Below the pieces are notes generated by a model. That model worked only from the letters and a program-made list of their open reading frames with translations, did not search any database and was not told where the DNA came from. From Endothia cerciana (taxonomy: Eukaryota; Ascomycota; Sordariomycetes; Diaporthales; Cryphonectriaceae): a stretch of DNA of 64,000 bases. The translations under genes and the position numbers were made by a program. The DNA lies in assembly GCA_026119935.1 (NCBI GenBank), contig JALRMH010000018.1, positions 496,001-560,000 of the forward strand. Reading direction: 5' to 3'. Shown here piece after piece: positions 57,418 through 64,000 of the stretch; the stretch's first letter is position 1; each line of letters begins with the position of its first letter.

Positions 57418-60099
57418 CTATCGGTTCATGTGCTCAATGCGGATGCCCACGGCCCGCCTGTGAGCCTCCAGCTCTTCCACCTTAGCCAGCTGCATCACAG
57501 CCTCGCCGACGTTGCGCAAGCCCTCGGCCGTCAGGTTCGAGCTGGTGATGTGCTTGACAAATGAACCGAGGTTGACGCCCGAGTACTGTTTCGCGTAGCC
57601 ATAGGTCGCTGCATAGCGCGTCAGTATGTGTTCATCTCGATCTCCGCCCTCCACCCTTTTCCTGATGGGAGGTATTGTTGGGTTGCCGAACTTACGCAAG
57701 GAGTGATTTACACCAGCAGAGTAATCACCAACACTCTCCGGCGTCCACTGCCCGATGAACACGCTCCCCGCGTTCATGACCATCTCGGCCACCTTCTCCG
57801 CATCTCTGAGCTGGAGGATCAAGTGCTCTGGCGCATATTCGTTGCTGACGCGCATTGCTTCCTCAATGCTCTCCACCTGGATCGTGACAGAGTGCGCAAT
57901 CGCCCCGCGCACGATTTCGACCCGCGGCAGCGCCATGGCCTGCTCGTGCAGCTCGTCCTCGATAGCCTGCAAATCCCTCTCACCCAGGCCGACGGCAATG
58001 AGGATCACCTGGCTGTCGACGCCGTGCTCCGCCTGCGACAGCAGGTCGGACGCGACGAACGCAGGGTTCGCCTCGCGGTCCGCAATGACCAGCACCTCGG
58101 ACGGGCCGGCGGGCATGTCGATGCTTACTCCGGCATTCGTGTCATTACTGACATGCATCTTGCCCGCCGTGACAAATTGATTACCCGGGCCAAGGATCTT
58201 GTCCACCTTAGTCACGCTCTCGGTACCATAAGCCATCGCCGCGACAGCCTGCGCACCACCGGCCAGCACGACGCTCTCGGCACCAACCTTGTGCGCGACG
58301 TAGACGATCTCAGGCGTCACACTGCCGTCGGGGCGGGGCGGAGAGGCGAGCACAATCTTCTTGCAGCCAGCGACCATGGCGGGGACGCCGAGCATGAGGG
58401 CCGTGGATGGAAGGACAGCGGTCCCACCGGGGACGTAGAGGCCGACGCGCTCGATAGGGCGGGAGAAGCGGCTACAGATAACACCAGGCATGGTCTCGAC
58501 GCGGAGGGGCTTCTCTTCTTTCTGGGCGGCGTGGAATCTCCTGATGTTCTCGAAGGAGATGTCGATGGCTTTGATGGTCTCCGGGGGTAGCTGCATGAGA
58601 GACTCTGGAAAGGGGGCCTTGAGGACGGGAGAGGCGAGGGAGGTGGCCTTCTCGAATTTGTGGGTGTAGGTCAGGAGAGCCTTGTCGCCGTTCTTCTTGA
58701 CGTCGTCGATGATGGGTACGACGATCTTCATGATCGAGTCCGCGGACTTTTGTGAGGGTCGGTTCAGTACCTGCTCTAGCTGCGTTTGACCGAGCTGGGA
58801 CAGTTCGTAGCGCTTCATGGCGATCCGACCAGATGCCGCCGCTGGCGCGGGGGTCGCTGGTGCAGCCACGGCGGCGGTTGTGGTGCCGTTCACCGGCTTG
58901 ATGCCCTCCTTCTCGGCCCACTTGCCCTTGGCGTCCCCCTGGCGCCTCTTGACCTTCCAGCTCTTGGCATCAAGGCTCCTCTCGACGTCCGCAAGGCTGA
59001 CACCGGCGCTGACAGCCTTCGTTAGGGCAAAATAAATCAGGTCCGCTACTTCAAAGGCGACGTCCTGTGGTGACTTGGCGTCGCATAGCTCCTCGGCCTC
59101 CTCCATGATCTTGGCCCGCAATAGCTTCTCATCAGAAAACAGACGTGCCGTGTAGGATCCTTCCGGCGCGGAATCCTTTCTGGACTTGAGAGTCTGCTCC
59201 AGCTTGGGTATGCCCTTCAGCTCTCCGAAGCAACCAAACTGGTCCAAGTGACAGAACCGCCCCTTTTGCTTCACCACGAATTTCAGGGCATCGCTGTCGC
59301 AGTCCAGTGATATCCTTACGAGCTTCTGGGTATCTCCCGAGGTTGCGCCCTTGTGCCACAGCCCGCGCTTCCTGCTCTGGTACACCCCGGTCTGGGTCCT
59401 CAGGGCCTCCCCGACGCTCTCCTCGCTGCTGTAGACAAGTCCGAGAGCGATGCCGTTCTCATCACAGACGACGGTTGGGATGAGGTGGTCCGGCCTGTCT
59501 GAGCTCCATGTCGAGCAGAGGATCCTGGAGACGGATAGCTTCCCGCTGGCCTCCTTCGCAGTAGTCAGGCCGGCTGAGGGGAGGATAGGGATGGCACCCA
59601 GTTGAGCGGCCACATCGACAAAGTGCTCCAGGACCGCTCCCTCGACTGGCCTGACGAAGAGGTTCTTGACCTTCTTCGACCTGGCCTCCTCCAGGAACGG
59701 GCCGGCCTCACACTGTGAATGGTCGAAGCCGGTGATAAGCAGGCCATGCTCTGTAGCCGCGCCCAGAGCATTCGCCTTGGTAACGGCGGGTGCTACCCTA
59801 GGTCCATACTCGGCATACTCAGAGAGCTGCTCGGGCTTCACAAAGACCTTTCGTGCGCCGGCGTCGAGGAGGGCGAGAACGTCATCCCTGGACCCGAGCT
59901 GAGTTACATCCAGGAAAGATAGGGAACCGACATTGTGCTGGCCGAGGAAGCGCTGGGTCTGCTCAAGGTTTTCCGGGGTGACCTCGAGGAAGACAGTGCC
60001 CAAGCAGCTGACCTCCTCCCGGCTCAGGCCCTCTGCGCCAGTCAGGCCGGGCGGTATCGCAACGCTCACCAGGAATGGGAGGGGAAGCGCTGTCTCCAT
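57418..60099 (-). CDS. his4: Trifunctional histidine biosynthesis protein (HisI-HisE-HisD)
   Basis: Carries phosphoribosyl-AMP cyclohydrolase, phosphoribosyl-ATP pyrophosphatase and histidinol dehydrogenase on one chain. Exons 60099-57696 and 57608-57418 give 864 residues. The first third has a HisA-like degenerate barrel start, then the cyclohydrolase part with the SRKRGLWHKGATSGD motif and HLDQFGCFG; the pyrophosphatase follows (KIMEEAEELCDAKSPQDVA, VADLIYFALTKA); the dehydrogenase fills the rest (ERVGLYVPGGTAVLPSTALM, DKILGPGNQFV, DMPAGPSEVLVIAD, AEHGVDSQ). The 87-base intron (57695-57609, branch site CTGAC) lies in VNHSL-PTYGYAKQYSG; it has no stop and a length divisible by three. All three active regions are intact. 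Confidence 0.95.
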   Translation of the reverse strand: METALPLPFLVSVAIPPGLTGAEGLSREEVSCLGTVFLEVTPENLEQTQRFLGQHNVGSLSFLDVTQLGSRDDVLALLDAGARKVFVKPEQLSEYAEYGPRVAPAVTKANALGAATEHGLLITGFDHSQCEAGPFLEEARSKKVKNLFVRPVEGAVLEHFVDVAAQLGAIPILPSAGLTTAKEASGKLSVSRILCSTWSSDRPDHLIPTVVCDENGIALGLVYSSEESVGEALRTQTGVYQSRKRGLWHKGATSGDTQKLVRISLDCDSDALKFVVKQKGRFCHLDQFGCFGELKGIPKLEQTLKSRKDSAPEGSYTARLFSDEKLLRAKIMEEAEELCDAKSPQDVAFEVADLIYFALTKAVSAGVSLADVERSLDAKSWKVKRRQGDAKGKWAEKEGIKPVNGTTTAAVAAPATPAPAAASGRIAMKRYELSQLGQTQLEQVLNRPSQKSADSIMKIVVPIIDDVKKNGDKALLTYTHKFEKATSLASPVLKAPFPESLMQLPPETIKAIDISFENIRRFHAAQKEEKPLRVETMPGVICSRFSRPIERVGLYVPGGTAVLPSTALMLGVPAMVAGCKKIVLASPPRPDGSVTPEIVYVAHKVGAESVVLAGGAQAVAAMAYGTESVTKVDKILGPGNQFVTAGKMHVSNDTNAGVSIDMPAGPSEVLVIADREANPAFVASDLLSQAEHGVDSQVILIAVGLGERDLQAIEDELHEQAMALPRVEIVRGAIAHSVTIQVESIEEAMRVSNEYAPEHLILQLRDAEKVAEMVMNAGSVFIGQWTPESVGDYSAGVNHSLRKFGNPTIPPIRKRVEGGDRDEHILTRYAATYGYAKQYSGVNLGSFVKHITSSNLTAEGLRNVGEAVMQLAKVEELEAHRRAVGIRIEHMNR

Positions 60100-60949
60100 G
60101 GCTGATGTTTTCAGGATCTCGAGACTGGATTCACGGTATTGACAGGACGAGGGGAAGAGCAGACTCGGTTGAGGAAAGGATGTGTTCTCTTCGCTTCACT
60201 TCAACAAGGAGTCGTACATACACTGGCCAGCGACCCGTTAGGAGATCACACCACATATGTCGATGAGTCTTACTTTCGATACACGGGTCCAAGAGGGTGG
60301 CACTTGAAATCGAAAAAGTTCAATTCGCTAGTACGTAACTGTGCTTGGGGGGGGGGGTCCTGTATCGGCTCTACCCTCGCTGCCGTCCTCTGTGGCTGTC
60401 TCGCAGTAGCCAACGTGGTGGGGCCTTGCTGCAACCCCTCCAAGGTGGGGCCCAGCGATCTGCCAGGGCAAGCCAGGGCTATGATGTACCATTGTACTGC
60501 TACTAGTGTGCACCTGTGGCAAGCCGCGCTGGGGTTCCAATTAAGGTTGTCCAGGCCTGTGCACGCGAGGAAGAGGTACGTATCCACCTGTAGCTGCAGC
60601 CGACTTGCCCTGTCCTGCAGCGGGCAGTTGTGTGGCCTTTCTCCGTCTCCAGGCTCGCTCGCCTTCAGGACTGGGGTGAGCTTTCAAGGGTCCCATCGTC
60701 AACCTCAACCCCCCCCCCCCAATCTCAGCCGAATGACAAGTTCCATCCAGGACTTCCAATTGCACGACGTGTTTCGCTTGGGGAATAGAGGCCCTGTGTT
60801 CATCTCGGTATCGCCATCAGCTTTTCGCCACTTCCTTTGCGCAAAGCCGCCATCCTCGTTCGCGCGCCGCCTGTTGAGCGGAAACGGGACGCCTGCGCGA
60901 TCCCCTCCTCGACCTTCACGCATCACGTCGCCTCGTTACGTGCCCTGCG
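60100..60949. promoter_or_regulatory. Shared upstream region of his4 and taf9
   Basis: About 850 bases between divergent starts, with a G11 run (60347-60357) and a C11 run (60710-60720). The plus frame from 60139 is open for long but its translation is unnatural. A TGACT-type site cannot be assigned with certainty. Confidence 0.4.
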
Positions 60950-61855
60950 ATGTCTACCGCAGCACCACTGCAAACGAACGGCGTACCGGCCTCGCCCGGC
61001 GGGTCCAATTCCCAGACCGTCAATAACACCCAGTCACAGCCAACACAACCCGTGTCAGATGGCAGTACTCAACCGGCTACCAACGGCGTGCACGCACAGC
61101 CCTCCCAGTCCCAATCTCAAGCACAGGCATCATCGGCACAACAGGCCACCGCAGCAGGGGCTCAACCCGCCGCCCCGAACTCTCCTGCCAGCTCCGCCCC
61201 GAAGCCTCGCGACCAGCGCACCATCGAGCTCCTTCTCAACGCCCAGGGTGTGACTGCCTTCGAGTCCCGCGTGCCCCTCCTCCTTCTCGACTTTGCCTAC
61301 CGTCACACTGCCTCCGTCCTCTCCGACAGTTTATACCTTGCTGCGGATCCATACACCACCCACGCCGGTGCCAAGCCCTCTGCGGCGTCGGGAGCGGCTT
61401 CTTCTGTGCCTGGCACTGGCGGTGATGCCACTGTCAGTGCCAACGCCGTGCGCCTTGCCATCGGCTCCCGGCTTGCGTATCAATTCCACGGCGGCGGCGG
61501 AGCTACTGGAGGTGGCGGTATCAGCAAGGATGCTCTGGCGAACCTGGCGGCAGAGCGCAACAAGATCGCACTGCCTCGCGTCCCCGCGAACGAATGGGGC
61601 GTAAGGCTGCCGAGCGAGCGCTTCGTCATGACCGGCATGGGCTGGGGAATCCGGGAAGTCCTGGCTCGTGGTGAGGATGACAGCGATGAGGACGAGGAGG
61701 ATGATCAGGAGATGGTTGATGCGATGGAGGTGCAGCCGACTGAGGAGGACGCCGGTGGTGATGGTGTCGAGGGAGGCACAATGGAGGATGTCTTTGGTGC
61801 CGAGAACGACGAGCAGGTCGGCGAGGAGGATGTCGACATGGGCGGGGCAGACTAG
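60950..61855 (+). CDS. taf9: Transcription factor TFIID/SAGA subunit TAF9
   Basis: Histone-fold subunit shared by TFIID and SAGA in the nucleus, partner of TAF6. Single exon, 301 residues. The first 85 residues are Gln/Ser/Ala-rich and disordered. The histone fold starts at about residue 86: DQRTIELLLNAQGVTAFESR, LLLLDFAYRHTASVLSDSLY, then an Ala/Gly/Ser insert and VSANAVRLAIGSRLAYQF. The conserved segment after it (LAAERNKIALPRVPANEWGV, RLPSERFVMTGMGW) is diagnostic of TAF9. The tail is strongly acidic (DDSDEDEEDDQEMVD). It is convergent with pah1. Confidence 0.94.
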   Translation: MSTAAPLQTNGVPASPGGSNSQTVNNTQSQPTQPVSDGSTQPATNGVHAQPSQSQSQAQASSAQQATAAGAQPAAPNSPASSAPKPRDQRTIELLLNAQGVTAFESRVPLLLLDFAYRHTASVLSDSLYLAADPYTTHAGAKPSAASGAASSVPGTGGDATVSANAVRLAIGSRLAYQFHGGGGATGGGGISKDALANLAAERNKIALPRVPANEWGVRLPSERFVMTGMGWGIREVLARGEDDSDEDEEDDQEMVDAMEVQPTEEDAGGDGVEGGTMEDVFGAENDEQVGEEDVDMGGAD

Positions 61856-62277
61856 AGCTCTGGCCCCATCACCAACACACACCACCCCATGCCGAACATA
61901 CGAGGTGACGCGTACTTGCAGAATGCGAATGGCATGAGCTCGCCGTGGCTAGGTGAAGGGAGGATGCGAGTTCAGCGCATACAACAGGCTCACTTCGCAG
62001 CCGCCCATGTCACAAGCTCGGGCATGGGGAACCTCAACAATTCAACGCCTTCCACAGACCTGAGGCGCATTTCACCCCTGGCTCAGACTGCTTGGACTGC
62101 AAGTCCCAGGTCTCCTGATCTCCAAAACACACAGTAGCACAGAGAAAGGCGATCAGATAACCTATGCAAGTTCTAATGAAAACACCAGATAATGACTCGC
62201 TCGCTCGCTCCCACCCGTGATATGATGATGCCTGACCGGAACGCCTTGCTGTATGAAATGCGCTTGCTTGCGTGTGC
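61856..62277. other. 3' intergenic stretch between convergent taf9 and pah1
   Basis: About 420 bases; no ORF of note. A short GCTCGCTC repeat lies at about 62,198-62,208. Confidence 0.35.
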
Positions 62278-64000
62278 TCACTGCCCGTCGTCCGCGTCCT
62301 TCTCGATGGCCAGGTCCGTCATGCCCGTGATCAGCTCGGCGCTGTGATCCTTTACCGCTATGCGCGGCGACACCGACCTAGATGGCTGCTCCACGGGCGG
62401 CGCGAGGACTTTTGCCTTCCCGTCATCTCCCCGCTCCTCCCCGAACCCCTCGTCCTCCTCCTGCTCATCGTCCTCGTCGTCGGCGTCCTCGTCCAGGCCG
62501 CCCATCAGCGACCTTGTCATGCGCTCCTGCTCCTCGTCGTAGTCTCCGCTGAGGACGCTGCCCTCCGCGTACCCGTCATCGTCGTACGACCCCCTCGAGA
62601 TATAGCTGTCGCCGAGCCCGTCGCCCTCGACCTCGTCCTCGTCCTCGGCGTACTGGCTCTCCTTGTCCTCCTCCAGGGCAAACCCGTCCTCCTCGTCCGA
62701 GGCCGAGAAGTCGTCCATCTCGAGCGGCTTGTCGCGCCAGTAGGCGAAGTCGGTGTACTCCTCGCCGCCGCCCTTCACGATGGTGGACACGGGCGGGAAG
62801 TAGTGGTCAACGACGTCGGTCATACTGACGTAGCTGAGCTTGAGCTTGTTGAGGGACAGCAGGTCCAGCGACACCTCGGCGTTGCTGTTGATGGTGAAGA
62901 TGCGCGTCCTGGGCACGTCGACCGTCCGATAGGAGATCTGGTCCGTCAGCCGGTTCCCGAAGCCGGCATAGAAGGGGTGGTGGTCCGACCCGTAGAGCTG
63001 GCGGATGTCGCGGAGCGTGGCCATCTTGAAGACGTGCGGCTTGCGCAGGTAGATCTCCCGGCGCAGGGCTGCCATCGTCCGGTCAGGCGAAAGTATCGTC
63101 GGGCCGCGCGGCAGACGGTAGCCACCCTGGACGATACCGGCGAGGTACGCTCTCGTGGTGTCGGCCTGGCCGACTGACCGACTCGTGAGGTACATGATGT
63201 TGTATCCGTTCGCGACGATGTCGCTGTAAAGCTTGGCCACCCCAGCGTGTGTCCAGTCTCGGCCGACCATGTTGAACAACTGGCCGAGCGCATCAGATTT
63301 GGTGATGGTCCCGTCGATGTCGGAGATCACAACGGGAGTATCATGTTTCCACAGGTACATGAATGCAGAGCATGTTGCCCTGTTCACAGTGAAGCTCAAG
63401 GAGTTCTCACCCGGCTTCAGGTCCATCGCCTTCAGCTGGTCGCTGGTCAGGCGCAGGGTTTTCGCATAATTCCTATTAGGATCACCCGCAGCCTTGACCC
63501 TGCCGCCGGACCCTGGCGAAGCAGGCGGGGTCTGGAGAGTGCCCTGCCCGACATCCGACTCCGTTCTCCTATGCATAGGTAGCGCAGATGTGGTCCCTGT
63601 ACTGTCGTCGCTATGGTAGCCCGGGTCGGAGACTGCGTCAGCATCAAAGGTGCTGGACCGAAGGCCGGCTTCCATGGTCTTCCTCATCGCCGCATCCTTG
63701 GCCTCCTCGCTGCTGTAGATCCAGAGATTCCCGTGCTCGTCGATGCCGAAAAGCGCTCCAATGTCGTAGTTCCCCTCGAGCTCTTCGGAGAGAACCTTTC
63801 TGGCAAGGATCTCGGCCCTTATGGCGTCTTCTTCGCTTTCCTTGAAGCCGGTCATGTCCAGCATCAGGTCTCCCGTCTCGGTCACCTGTGTTGGAATGTT
63901 GACGGCCTGTAGCCCTCTGGACAAATTCCTTGCCCGTTCTAGAGCTTCCTGTGGACCCAGAAGCGGGGGGCTGATGGACATATCCTCCAGTACATCGAGG
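62278..64000 (-). CDS. pah1: Lipin-type phosphatidate phosphatase (Pah1/Ned1), C-terminal part
   Basis: Mg2+-dependent phosphatidic acid phosphatase that makes diacylglycerol at the ER/nuclear membrane. The frame runs from the stop at 62278 to the right edge of the window without a break; an ATG at 63981 is in frame but the six codons before it (LDVLED) read on, so the N-terminal N-LIP domain should lie beyond 64000. The visible catalytic C-LIP domain has the DxDxT site in VVISDIDGTITKSDALGQLF, then YNIMYLTSRSVGQADTTRAYL, HPFYAGFGNRLTDQISYR and the end KLSYVSMTDVVDHYFPP. The tail after about residue 430 of the visible part is strongly acidic. A Ser/Thr-Pro-rich stretch before the domain could be phosphoregulated. 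Confidence 0.94.
   Translation of the reverse strand, partial: LDVLEDMSISPPLLGPQEALERARNLSRGLQAVNIPTQVTETGDLMLDMTGFKESEEDAIRAEILARKVLSEELEGNYDIGALFGIDEHGNLWIYSSEEAKDAAMRKTMEAGLRSSTFDADAVSDPGYHSDDSTGTTSALPMHRRTESDVGQGTLQTPPASPGSGGRVKAAGDPNRNYAKTLRLTSDQLKAMDLKPGENSLSFTVNRATCSAFMYLWKHDTPVVISDIDGTITKSDALGQLFNMVGRDWTHAGVAKLYSDIVANGYNIMYLTSRSVGQADTTRAYLAGIVQGGYRLPRGPTILSPDRTMAALRREIYLRKPHVFKMATLRDIRQLYGSDHHPFYAGFGNRLTDQISYRTVDVPRTRIFTINSNAEVSLDLLSLNKLKLSYVSMTDVVDHYFPPVSTIVKGGGEEYTDFAYWRDKPLEMDDFSASDEEDGFALEEDKESQYAEDEDEVEGDGLGDSYISRGSYDDDGYAEGSVLSGDYDEEQERMTRSLMGGLDEDADDEDDEQEEDEGFGEERGDDGKAKVLAPPVEQPSRSVSPRIAVKDHSAELITGMTDLAIEKDADDGQ

Noticed and set aside
1..64000. CRISPR arrays, rRNA, insertion sequences or terminal inverted repeats
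   Set aside because: None seen; regular spaced repeats, rRNA signatures and transposase domains are absent, and a nuclear fungal region would not be expected to carry CRISPR.

Overview
The window reads as nuclear DNA of a filamentous ascomycete (Pezizomycotina, most likely Sordariomycetes). The reasons are short GT-AG introns of about 50-110 bases, moderately high G+C, a partial highly reducing polyketide synthase, a trifunctional histidine protein of the fungal order, and clear fungal versions of FAB1, MDM12, NOC2, VPS28, RAX1, CHK1 and COP9 subunit 7. Class-level placement is inference from gene content; no species is claimed.

Layout. 1-6880: edge of a secondary-metabolite locus, a highly reducing PKS (minus, running off the left end inside the linker to the methyltransferase domain) transcribed away from a five-exon alpha/beta hydrolase; a small unrecognised spliced coding remnant follows (6950-7295). 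7467-14855: checkpoint kinase chk1 and E2 enzyme ubc11 share one upstream region, then ribosomal protein eL31 and a RAX1-like RGS membrane protein. 15766-28952: COP9 subunit 7 with a GC-AG intron, a 2.3-kb gene-poor stretch, a CCC2-type copper ATPase, mdm12, vps28 and noc2. 28953-32649: gene-poor stretch holding a cryptic multi-exon gene on the minus strand, an unexplained open stretch on the plus strand, and a short membrane-protein ORF broken by one in-frame TGA. 32650-43955: very large fab1 (PIKfyve) and, divergently, an unrecognised acidic disordered protein. 45115-53755: mitochondrial ACSF3-like acyl-CoA synthetase, eIF4E, and a large unrecognised Thr/Lys-rich protein. 53981-55583: frameshifted ankyrin-type pseudogene. 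56216-64000: GNAT acetyltransferase, his4, taf9, and the 3' portion of a lipin/PAH1 gene that leaves the window on the right.

How they fit together. Most genes are housekeeping: copper supply to the secretory pathway, ER-mitochondria contact and lipid synthesis (mdm12, pah1, fab1), ESCRT-I sorting, ribosome biogenesis and translation (noc2, eL31, eIF4E), cell-cycle control (chk1, ubc11, csn7) and transcription initiation (taf9). The accessory content is the PKS/hydrolase pair, the ankyrin pseudogene and the gene-poor 29-32 kb stretch. Several pairs are divergent and share upstream DNA: PKS/hydrolase, chk1/ubc11, vps28/noc2, fab1/unknown, his4/taf9. Exon joints given here were worked out by hand from splice signals and reading phase.
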